DNA of 8,608 bases from Spirochaetota bacterium. Lineage in GTDB: Bacteria; Spirochaetota; Spirochaetia; Treponematales; UBA12059. Position numbers and translations under genes: made by a program. Below, in pieces: positions 1-5,702 of this stretch. The first letter of the stretch is position 1; every line of letters begins with the position of its first letter. Where the stretch lies: assembly GCA_022709445.1 (NCBI GenBank), contig JAKLIU010000074.1, positions 1 through 8,608 on the forward strand, written 5' to 3'. The notes under the pieces are model-generated. The model saw nothing but the letters and a program-made list of their open reading frames with translations, searched no databases and was not told the origin of the DNA.

Positions 1-1
1 G

Positions 2-355
2 AACATGGCTGCCTTCGCGGCCCAGAACGACCGCTCCGGCTACGCGCCGCTGTCGAGCGCCGCCGAGGCCTGGGCCGCCCTGAAGGACGGTTCCGCCGCG
101 GTGCTGGACGTGCGCACCAACGGCGAGCGGCGCAAGCTGCCGGTAGCGGGCGTGACGCACATACCCCTGGACGAGATGGAATGGCGCATGGACGAGATCC
201 CCGTCGGCCCGCTCCTCATCCTGTCGCGCGCCGGCTACGAGAGCCACATCGCGCTCAGGAAGCTCGCCCAGTCCGGTCGGACGGATGTAAAAAACGTTTC
301 CGGCGGCGCGCTGAGCCTGTCCCTGGTTCCGGGCTTCGTCCCCGGCGTTGAATGA
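2..355 (+). CDS. C-terminal rhodanese domain of a CoA-disulfide-reductase-like flavoprotein (5'-truncated)
   Basis: The reading frame is open to the window edge, so this is probably the end of a longer gene rather than a 116-residue protein starting at the ATG at 5. The first residues (N-M-A-A-F-A-A-Q-N) resemble the segment that links the dimerisation domain of CoA-disulfide reductase/NADH-oxidase-like FAD proteins to their C-terminal rhodanese domain, usually written as NMAGFVAxN. The rhodanese fold follows: LDVR at residues 34-37 (counting the ATG as 1), HIPLDEM at 52-58, the active-site loop at 74-80 and NVSGG at 97-101. The loop reads S-R-A-G-Y-E-S where active members have C-x-x-G-x-R-S, so both the persulfide Cys (Ser74) and the loop Arg (Glu79) are changed. 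In the family, this domain passes sulfur or CoA persulfide to the flavin domain; here sulfur transfer is unlikely unless another residue serves. The flavin domain lies outside the window, so the parent identity is inferred. Confidence 0.75.
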   Translation, partial: NMAAFAAQNDRSGYAPLSSAAEAWAALKDGSAAVLDVRTNGERRKLPVAGVTHIPLDEMEWRMDEIPVGPLLILSRAGYESHIALRKLAQSGRTDVKNVSGGALSLSLVPGFVPGVE

Positions 356-374
356 CCCGGTTCACTGAAACCAT

Positions 375-388
375 TTCCGTACGCGGAA
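375..388 (+). repeat. Short inverted repeat ahead of the second rhodanese
   Basis: TTCCG (375-379) and CGGAA (384-388) form a perfect 5-bp inverted repeat around TACG, ending 6 nt before the AAGGAG ribosome binding site at 395-400. It could be a small operator or leader hairpin. It is short enough to occur by chance, so the regulatory reading is weak. Confidence 0.25.
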
Positions 389-407
389 CATAATAAGGAG
401 ATTCGAC

Positions 408-683
408 ATGGCAGATTCAATCGACGAGATGATCAAGGGCGGCGCCAAGGTGGTGGACGTCCGGAGCCCAGACGAGTTCGAGGACGAGCACTTCCCGAAC
501 GCGCTCAACATCCCGGTGAACCAGCTTCCCAACCGCATGAAGGAAATCGGCGACCCGTCTTCCCCCGTGGTCCTGTACTGCGCCTCCGGAGCGCGGAGCG
601 CCATGGCGGCCCGCATGCTCAGCGCGTCCGGCTTCAAGAAGGTGGTCAACGCCGGCGGCCTCTACGACATGCCCGGCATGTAA
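408..683 (+). CDS. Single-domain rhodanese (sulfurtransferase)
   Basis: This 91-residue protein is one complete rhodanese domain, the usual size of stand-alone GlpE/PspE-type members. It shows VVDVRSPDEFEDEHFPNALNIP (residues 15-36 region), the persulfide-forming loop C-A-S-G-A-R-S at 58-64 with Cys58, and NAGG at 81-84. Family members carry a sulfane sulfur on this Cys and pass it to thiols, cyanide or partner proteins; the natural partner is unknown here. There is no signal peptide, so it should be cytoplasmic, unlike PspE. The start is supported by AAGGAG at 395-400, 7 nt before the ATG. It follows the upstream rhodanese-tailed flavoprotein by 52 bp on the same strand and is probably co-transcribed with it. 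The CASGAR loop and its neighbour suggest a role in persulfide or CoA-thiol handling, which is inference. Confidence 0.9.
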   Translation: MADSIDEMIKGGAKVVDVRSPDEFEDEHFPNALNIPVNQLPNRMKEIGDPSSPVVLYCASGARSAMAARMLSASGFKKVVNAGGLYDMPGM

Positions 684-719
684 AAGAAAAGGCGCGTCCC
701 GGTTTGCCCCGGACGCGCC
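681..719 (-). terminator. Intrinsic terminator of ftcD, between convergent genes
   Basis: GGCGCGTCC (691-699) pairs perfectly with GGACGCGCC (711-719), a 9-bp GC-rich stem with an 11-nt loop. Read on the minus strand it is followed directly by TTTTCTTTTA (690-681), the classical U-rich tract, so it terminates the leftward ftcD transcript 30 nt after the stop codon. On the plus strand there is no T-run after the stem, so for the rhodanese transcript it is at most a weak terminator or a 3'-end stabilising hairpin. Confidence 0.85.
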
Positions 720-748
720 CTGAACAGCCCCTTTCGGGAATTCGTGGA

Positions 749-2422
749 TTACGAGAAGATCGCCTCCACGGCGGCCACGGTTTCCGCGCAGATCGCGTCG
801 GCCTCCGCCCTCAGGGCGGCGGCCTTTTTTTTCATGTCGGCCACGTAGGCCGCGTCGGCGATGGAACCCAGGTTGATGAGCACGTTGAGCGCGGCGCCGT
901 GCGCCCCGGCCCGGGCCATCAGGGCCGCGACGCCGGCGTCCGAGGCCGAGTTCCGGTTGCCGGCCACCGCCTCGCGCGCCAGCCTGAGGGCCTCCACGCA
1001 GGCGAGGGCGGTCTCCATGGGCACGTTGGCCGCGGCCTTGTATCCGTCCTGCATGGCCTTCTCGCGGGCGGCCTTCTCGGCCTCGGTGTTCTTGGGCAGC
1101 TTGCCCGCCTCCATCACCGCATTGAAGGCCTCCGTGTCCTCGTCCACCGCGCGGGCCAGCCTGTCCTTCACCGCCTGCGCGCGAAGGGCCATGTCGGACA
1201 TGGACTTCCAGGACGACTCGTAGCCCTTCTTGCCGACGGTCAGGTTGCCCACCATCGCTGCGAGCGCGGCCGCCAGGGAACCCGCCAGCGCGGCCACCGA
1301 GCCGCCGCCGGGAGCCGGAGATTCGGAAGAAACCTCGTCCACGAAGTCGGTCACGGTCATCGCCATGAGCGGGGCGGGAGCCTTGGCCGTGTACTCGATG
1401 ATCTTCTTGCCCGGCTCGAAGGCAGCCACCGAATCCAGGCCCATGGAGCGGATCGCCGTCTCCACCAGCTCGCGCTCGGGCGCGCCCTCGCCCTTGCCCA
1501 TGCGGACCAGGTAGTGCCTGCCGGCCAGGGCGATGGGCTCGAGCGGCAGGAGGCCCACGACCTCGGAACCGGTGACGCGCAGGCCGATCTTCTCCGCTTC
1601 TTCCTTCACGGTCTCGTACACCACGTGCAGGGGCGTCTCGCGGAAGTTGGTCAGGTTGATGGACACCTGGGCGCAGCGGTAGCTGTCGATGTACCAGCCT
1701 ATGGCGCGCACGTTCTTGAGGCGCCCCGGCACCATGACGTTCTTGCCGTCCGGCCCCTTGACGAGGTTGCCGGCCGCGTCGCGGGCCGCCCGGCCGCCTT
1801 CGCGCACGGACAGGGCCACTTCGTTGGCCAGCTTCTTGTCCCGGGTGTTCAGGTTCACGTTGTAGGCGACCAGGAACTCCCGCGCGCCGACCACGGTGGC
1901 TCCCCAGGCGGGGACGAAGGTCGCCGGGCCATAATCCGGCTTCCACTCGGGCTTGGCCAGCTTGTCGGCCAGCGCCTCGTACTCGCCCGAGCGGATGTCG
2001 GCCAGGCTCCGCCGCTCGGGCCGCGTGGCCGCGTACTCGTAGAGGTACACGGGAACCTTGAGGGCTTCCGCGATGCGCTTGCCGGCCTCGTTGGCCAGCT
2101 CGACGCACTCGTCCATGGTCATGCCGGCCACCGGCACGAAGGGGCAGACGTCCATCGCGCCCATGCGCGGGTGGGCGCCGGAGTGCCTGGCCATGTCGAT
2201 GAGCCTGGACGCCGCCACCGCCGACTTGACCGCCGCCTCCACGGCCGCCTCGGGCCCGCCCACGAAAGTGAACACGGTGCGGTTGGTGTCCGCGCCGGGG
2301 TCCACGTCCAGCAGGGTGACGCCGGCTACCGACGAAATCTCCCTGGCTATCGAGTCTATGACCGACTTGTCGCGGCCTTCGCTGAAATTGGGAACGCACT
2401 CCACGAGCTTGCTGCTTGCCAT
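749..2422 (-). CDS. ftcD: Bifunctional glutamate formimidoyltransferase / formimidoyltetrahydrofolate cyclodeaminase
   Basis: This 557-residue protein has the full two-enzyme architecture of vertebrate FTCD. Residues 4-345 are the formiminotransferase (EC 2.1.2.5), moving the formimino group from N-formimino-L-glutamate, the histidine degradation intermediate, to tetrahydrofolate. Visible marks are VECVPNFSEGRD at 7-18, DPGADTNRTVFTFVG at 41-55 and H-S-G-A-H-P-R-M-G at 80-88, containing the catalytic His region. Residues from about 357 are the cyclodeaminase (EC 4.3.1.4), which releases ammonia to give 5,10-methenyl-THF; it shows SPAPGGGSVAALAGSLAAAL at 368-387 and the Ala/Asp-rich helical C-terminus. 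The enzyme is cytosolic. The start is chosen because it begins the conserved N-terminus and has GAGG (2430-2433) 7 nt upstream; a long frame opening further upstream has no homologous content. No other histidine-utilisation gene is in the window, so it is an isolated cistron with its own promoter and terminator, divergent from the ClC gene. Confidence 0.96.
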   Translation of the reverse strand: MASSKLVECVPNFSEGRDKSVIDSIAREISSVAGVTLLDVDPGADTNRTVFTFVGGPEAAVEAAVKSAVAASRLIDMARHSGAHPRMGAMDVCPFVPVAGMTMDECVELANEAGKRIAEALKVPVYLYEYAATRPERRSLADIRSGEYEALADKLAKPEWKPDYGPATFVPAWGATVVGAREFLVAYNVNLNTRDKKLANEVALSVREGGRAARDAAGNLVKGPDGKNVMVPGRLKNVRAIGWYIDSYRCAQVSINLTNFRETPLHVVYETVKEEAEKIGLRVTGSEVVGLLPLEPIALAGRHYLVRMGKGEGAPERELVETAIRSMGLDSVAAFEPGKKIIEYTAKAPAPLMAMTVTDFVDEVSSESPAPGGGSVAALAGSLAAALAAMVGNLTVGKKGYESSWKSMSDMALRAQAVKDRLARAVDEDTEAFNAVMEAGKLPKNTEAEKAAREKAMQDGYKAAANVPMETALACVEALRLAREAVAGNRNSASDAGVAALMARAGAHGAALNVLINLGSIADAAYVADMKKKAAALRAEADAICAETVAAVEAIFS

Positions 2423-2484
2423 CTGTCCACCTCTCTCCTTTTTCCCGGGCTCCGCCGACGGGGGCGCATGCCCGGGGCGGCCGG

Positions 2485-2514
2485 AGTATAGCACGGTGCT
2501 TCCAGGATGTTGAA
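2485..2514 (-). promoter_or_regulatory. Predicted extended -10 sigma70 promoter of ftcD
   Basis: On the minus strand TGCTATACT (2493-2485) is an extended -10 element: TG, one base, then TATACT, which matches the consensus at five of six positions. A partial -35, TTCAAC (2514-2509), lies 18 bp upstream. A transcript would start near 2478 and give a leader of about 55 nt before the ATG at 2422, including the AAGGAG and GAGG purine stretch at 2430-2440. Lineages with a different housekeeping consensus could deviate, but the motif stands out in this GC-rich gap. Confidence 0.6.
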
Positions 2515-2572
2515 CCGGGGCGGAGCCGCTCCCGCGCTTCCCCGCGCCGCGCATCCGTGCTAGGATCCATCC

Positions 2573-4141
2573 ATGGCCGCTATGCGACGCATGACGGGAC
2601 AGGCCAGGGAACGGCTGGTCATCTACCTCCTCAGCCTCGGAGCCGGATGCCTCTCGGGCCTGGTCATCGTCGGGTACCGGGCGTCGATCGCGCTGTTCGA
2701 GCGCTCGCGCGAACACCTCCTGCCAGGCATCGCCGCGTCCGCGCCGGCCGTCGCCGCATGGCTGGTCGTGGCGGCGGTCGCCGGACTGGCCGTGGCCCTG
2801 CTGGTCAGGATAGCGCCCCAGACCGCCGGATCGGGCATTCCCCAGGTGAAGGCCCTGCTGATGCGCCGTATAGAAGCCGACTGGAAGCGGGAGTTGCCGG
2901 CCAAGTTCGCGGGCGGCGCCCTCGCCCTGGGCGCGGGGCTCTCGCTCGGGCGGGAAGGCCCGTCCATACAGCTGGGCGCCCTGACGGGGCAGGCGGTCTG
3001 CGGCATCTTCCGCCGCCGGGACCTGGCGCGCTACCTGGTAACCGCGGGGGCCGCGGCCGGCATCTCGGCGGCCTTCAACGCGCCGCTGGCGGGTGTCCTG
3101 TTCTGCGTGGAGGAACTCCACCGCAACGTCTCGCCGGTCATGCTCACCGGCGCGTTCATCGCCTCGTTCTGCGCCAACGCGGTGATGTGGGGTTTCTACG
3201 GAACCGCTCCCGTCTTCTCCCTGCCGCTCGCCGGCTTCATGCCCCTGGGGACGCTCCTCGCCGCCGTGCTGGTCATAGGCACGGCCTCCGGCCTGCTGGG
3301 CGCGGTCTTCAACCGGGGTCTCCTGGGCTTCCAGGCCGCCTTCCGGCGCGCGTGCCCCTCCGGGCCGGCCCGCCTCGCACTGTCCTTCGCCGCGGCTGCC
3401 GCGGTCTGCCTGGTCTTTCCCACCGTGACCGGGGGCGGGGAACGGATCATTTCCGGCCTCGGGGACGCGCAGGCCTCCCTGGCTTCCCTGGGACTGCTCT
3501 TCGCCGCCAAGCTCGCGTTCACCCTTTTCTCCTACGCATCCGGATCGCCGGGCGGCATCTTCCTGCCCATGCTGTCGCTGGGCGCGCTCGTGGGAGCCCT
3601 GTCCCTGCCCCTCCTCGCCGCCCTGGGGCTGGGCGACGGATACCTGAACAACTGCATCCTGATAGGCATGGTGGGCTTCTTCACTGCCGTGGTCCGGGCC
3701 CCCATCACCGGCGCGGTCCTCATCACCGAAATGGCCGGCAGCTTCGCGCACTTCCCGGCCTTCATGCTGGTGGCGGTGGTCGCCTCCCTGGTCACCGCGC
3801 TTGCCGGCAACCGGCCGGTCTACGACTCGCTGCTGGAGCGTCTGGCCCCCGCGGCCCCGGGACCGACCCGGGCGGGGGACTCCAAGCCGGTTCCCTTGCA
3901 CATACCGCTGCTGGAGGGCTGTCCCCTGGCCAGCTGCGCGGAGGTACGGGCCGCGCTGCCGCCGCCCTGCATCCTCGCGGGGCTGGAGCGAGGGGAGGAA
4001 GACCTGTTCCCGGAAGACGCTCTGGCGGTCCATCCGGGCGACGTGCTGCGCGTGCTCGCGCCGGCGGGCAGGACACGCGCGCTCAAGGAAACACTCCTGG
4101 CCATCGGCCGGGCATCCGGTTCCGGCCCCGAGCCGGACTGA
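2573..4141 (+). CDS. ClC-family Cl-/H+ antiporter with C-terminal TrkA-C-like domain
   Basis: This 522-residue inner-membrane protein has all ClC pore signatures: GSGIPQ at 86-91, GREGPSIQLG at 126-135, FNAPLAGVLFCVEEL at 168-182, GSPGGIFLP at 324-332 and a conserved Tyr (Y417 in NRPVYDSLL). Both transport glutamates are present: the gating Glu (E128 in GREGP) and the inner proton Glu (E181 in the EEL motif, equivalent to E203 of E. coli ClcA). It is therefore predicted to be a 2 Cl-/1 H+ exchanger rather than a channel. The membrane part ends near residue 425. The tail (about 440-512; ILAGLERGEEDLFPEDA, then HPGDVLRVL) resembles the TrkA-C/RCK-C fold instead of the CBS pair common in ClC tails, suggesting ligand control. 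The start has AGGA at 2562-2565, 7 nt upstream; Met4 or Met7 are possible alternatives. The ferritin-like gene follows 27 bp later. The role may be acid resistance or volume and chloride balance, by family analogy. Confidence 0.95.
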   Translation: MAAMRRMTGQARERLVIYLLSLGAGCLSGLVIVGYRASIALFERSREHLLPGIAASAPAVAAWLVVAAVAGLAVALLVRIAPQTAGSGIPQVKALLMRRIEADWKRELPAKFAGGALALGAGLSLGREGPSIQLGALTGQAVCGIFRRRDLARYLVTAGAAAGISAAFNAPLAGVLFCVEELHRNVSPVMLTGAFIASFCANAVMWGFYGTAPVFSLPLAGFMPLGTLLAAVLVIGTASGLLGAVFNRGLLGFQAAFRRACPSGPARLALSFAAAAAVCLVFPTVTGGGERIISGLGDAQASLASLGLLFAAKLAFTLFSYASGSPGGIFLPMLSLGALVGALSLPLLAALGLGDGYLNNCILIGMVGFFTAVVRAPITGAVLITEMAGSFAHFPAFMLVAVVASLVTALAGNRPVYDSLLERLAPAAPGPTRAGDSKPVPLHIPLLEGCPLASCAEVRAALPPPCILAGLERGEEDLFPEDALAVHPGDVLRVLAPAGRTRALKETLLAIGRASGSGPEPD

Positions 4142-4168
4142 CGTATCGAGGACGGGAAGGAGCATGCC

Positions 4169-4675
4169 ATGACGGTAGACCAGGCGTTCACCCAGGCCCT
4201 GGAGTACGAAACGCGCATCAGGGACCAGTACCTGGAGGCGGCCGCGGACGCCATCGTGCCGGAGGCCAGGACGTTCTTCGAGACCCTGGCGCGGGACGAG
4301 GCCTCGCACGTTGCCTACATAGCGCACAAGCTGGAACAGTGGAAGGGTTCGGGCGCCATGAGCTACGAGGGCCTGGCCGCCGGTCTCCCGGAACCGGGCA
4401 GGCTCGCGGCGGCGATAGCCAAGGCGGCCTCGAGCTTCACGGCCATCGCCGAGGGCGGCCATAACGCCGCCCTGTCCAACGCGCTCAGGGCGGAGCGGGA
4501 GACCAGCGCCTTCTACCGCTCGCTGGTGGGCGAGCTCCCCGGCGCGGCGGCAGACGTGTTCGCCAGGCTCCTGGAAATAGAGGACGGTCACACGGCCATC
4601 GTGCAGGCGGAACTGGACCTGGTGACAGGAACCGGGCACTGGTTCGACCTGCGTGTCTTCGACATGGAAGAATGA
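4169..4675 (+). CDS. Ferritin-like / rubrerythrin-type diiron protein
   Basis: This 168-residue, mainly helical protein looks like a four-helix ferritin-like domain. Candidate metal ligands fall in the expected pattern: Glu12/Glu14 in helix 1 (ALEYETRIRDQY), E44-A-S-H47 in helix 2, Glu109/Glu111 in helix 3 (AERETSAFY) and E138-D-G-H141 in helix 4. The two ExxH pairs mark a diiron site. There is no rubredoxin-type CxxC pair, so it lacks the C-terminal iron domain of classical rubrerythrin and would need an external electron donor. Likely roles are peroxide reduction or iron handling in the cytosol, by family. The start is fixed by AAGGAG at 4157-4162, 6 nt before the ATG. It lies 27 bp after the ClC stop and probably shares its transcript. 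The C-terminus (GHWFDLRVFDMEE) is a recurrent tail in this family as I know it. The substrate is not decided by the sequence. Confidence 0.88.
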   Translation: MTVDQAFTQALEYETRIRDQYLEAAADAIVPEARTFFETLARDEASHVAYIAHKLEQWKGSGAMSYEGLAAGLPEPGRLAAAIAKAASSFTAIAEGGHNAALSNALRAERETSAFYRSLVGELPGAAADVFARLLEIEDGHTAIVQAELDLVTGTGHWFDLRVFDMEE

Positions 4676-4790
4676 TGCGCTTTACTGACATATAGCGTCA
4701 TATTTCGCACCCTCTTGCACATCCTGCACCGCAGGTCTAAGCTCTCCACGCGGACAGCCGGACAATACGGGCGTCCGCGTGGAGATGAAC
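4676..4790 (+). promoter_or_regulatory. Regulatory gap upstream of the EIIA-CBS/transporter operon
   Basis: This 115-bp gap contains the most AT-rich patch of the window (about 4681-4706), with CATAT repeated at 4689-4693 and 4699-4703, exactly 10 bp apart on the same face of the helix, and TGAC/GTCA (4686-4689, 4697-4700) as an imperfect dyad. A small hairpin follows (CCTGC 4723-4727, GCAGG 4731-4735), then the large inverted repeat at 4743-4785. CTGACA (4685-4690) resembles a -35 box but has no good -10 at 16-18 bp, so the promoter cannot be placed exactly. No typical U-tract terminator is seen after the ferritin-like gene, so read-through from upstream is possible. Confidence 0.5.
4743..4785 (+). 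promoter_or_regulatory. RBS-covering stem-loop (candidate translational switch)
   Basis: TCTCCACGCGGAC (4743-4755) and GTCCGCGTGGAGA (4773-4785) are perfect 13-bp reverse complements around a 17-nt loop. Three further pairs are possible inside (GCC 4757-4759 with GGC 4770-4772) past a bulged A. The 3' arm contains GGAG (4781-4784), the ribosome binding site 6 nt before the ATG at 4791. Folded RNA would hide that site. No T-run follows, which argues against a terminator. That the structure controls translation is inference; it could also be a protein-binding operator in DNA. Confidence 0.6.
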
Positions 4791-5693
4791 ATGAAACTGT
4801 CGAGCCTGATCGATCCCCACCTGGTGGTCACCGGAGCAAGCGTCGCGAACCTCGATGAGGCCGCCGGCGCGGCGATCCGGACCATGTCCGAGCACTACCG
4901 GGACAGCGTTTCCTTCGATGCCGCACTCGCGGCAATCCGGGCCCGGGTCAGCCTGGGCGGCACGGTGCTCCCCGGCGGGCTGGCCATACCCCACGCGCGC
5001 CTGCCCGGCTTCGACGACATCCTGATAGCGCCCGTCATACCCCGCGCTCCCCTGGGCGAGGCCGGCCAGGAGCCGGTCAGGATAGTCTGGGTGATGCTCC
5101 TGGGTACGGGCACCGCCACCCTGTACGTTAAAGTGCTGTCGGTGATCGCCAAGGTGGCCGCCGACAAGGCCCTGACCGCGGCCCTCCTGGCCGCCGAAAA
5201 CGGCCCTGCCTTCGTCGACGTGCTGGAGAAGAGCGGTCTCAAGGTGGAGAAGGACCTGCACATAGCCGACGTGATGACCTCCCCCGCCGTCTCGATCCCG
5301 GTGGACGCATCGGTCAAGGAACTCCTTGACCTCATGTTCAGCCGCTCCATCCACTACCTGCCGGTGGTGGAGGCGGGCGACCGGCTGGTGGGCGAACTGA
5401 GCGTGCTGGACGTGATCGACGCGTCCATCCCGGATTACGCCCGGCGCATCAGCAACCTCAAGTTCATGGACGAGCTCCAGCCCATGGAGCAGTTCCTGGC
5501 CAGCGAGGAAACCATGAAGGTCCGCGAGATCATGAAGCCGCTCAACGGCGTGCTGGCCCCGGCCGACTCCATCGTCGACCTGGCGGCCAAGATGGCCAAG
5601 ACCCGCAAGCGGCACTTCCCCGTGGCCGAGGGCGGCAGGCTGGTCGGCATCGTGTCGGCCACCGATATCCTGGCCAAGGTGCTGAGGGCGTAG
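4791..5693 (+). CDS. PTS EIIA (fructose/mannitol/Ntr type) domain fused to a CBS pair
   Basis: This 300-residue soluble protein joins two sensory modules. Residues 2-149 match the EIIA type-2 domain: Arg52 in RARVSLGGT, then G-L-A-I-P-H68-A-R, the His phosphorylated by HPr/NPr-like carriers. The second conserved His of these domains, usually within HLxxL, is Tyr112 (YVKVL). Residues 158-211 and 244-300 are two CBS motifs (DVMTSPAVSIPVDASVKE, then LVGELSVLDVID; EIMKPLNGVLAPADS, then LVGIVSATDIL) that together form a Bateman module, typically binding AMP, ATP or related nucleotides. ATG 4791 is preferred because GGAG lies 6 nt upstream and it begins the usual MKLSSLIDP EIIA N-terminus; in-frame GTG 4779 and ATG 4785 have no suitable ribosome site. 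No membrane EIIB/EIIC is nearby, so sugar transport is unlikely. The transporter gene starts 9 bp later, so this is probably its regulator (inference). Confidence 0.92.
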   Translation: MKLSSLIDPHLVVTGASVANLDEAAGAAIRTMSEHYRDSVSFDAALAAIRARVSLGGTVLPGGLAIPHARLPGFDDILIAPVIPRAPLGEAGQEPVRIVWVMLLGTGTATLYVKVLSVIAKVAADKALTAALLAAENGPAFVDVLEKSGLKVEKDLHIADVMTSPAVSIPVDASVKELLDLMFSRSIHYLPVVEAGDRLVGELSVLDVIDASIPDYARRISNLKFMDELQPMEQFLASEETMKVREIMKPLNGVLAPADSIVDLAAKMAKTRKRHFPVAEGGRLVGIVSATDILAKVLRA

Positions 5694-5702
5694 GTCAGGA
5701 CG

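Noticed and set aside
365..394. CTGAAA / CATAAT as a promoter for the second rhodanese
   Set aside because: The -10-like CATAAT (389-394) would start transcription near 401, after the ribosome site at 395-400, so the transcript would lack it.
417..2570. Minus-strand 717-residue and plus-strand 595-residue frames over ftcD
   Set aside because: Both are shadow frames of ftcD with Arg/Gly/His-rich composition and no motifs.
749..4639. A 1296-residue minus-strand frame running through the ClC and ferritin-like genes into ftcD
   Set aside because: Only the part from 2422 down has recognisable protein content. The upstream portion is low-complexity Gly/Arg/Gln-rich translation opposite real genes, and the conserved FTCD N-terminus with its ribosome site begins at 2422.
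4715..4733. TTGCAC...TGCAC as a sigma54 (-24/-12) promoter
   Set aside because: The GG element reads TG and the spacing to the GC element is two bases short of the strict sigma54 requirement.
4743..4785. The large inverted repeat as an intrinsic terminator of the ferritin-like gene
   Set aside because: No T-run follows on the plus strand and the 3' arm overlaps the next gene's ribosome site, so a leader structure fits better.
4779..4790. GTG 4779 or ATG 4785 as the start of the EIIA-CBS gene
   Set aside because: Neither has a ribosome site at proper spacing; GGAG at 4781-4784 is placed for ATG 4791, which also begins the family N-terminus.
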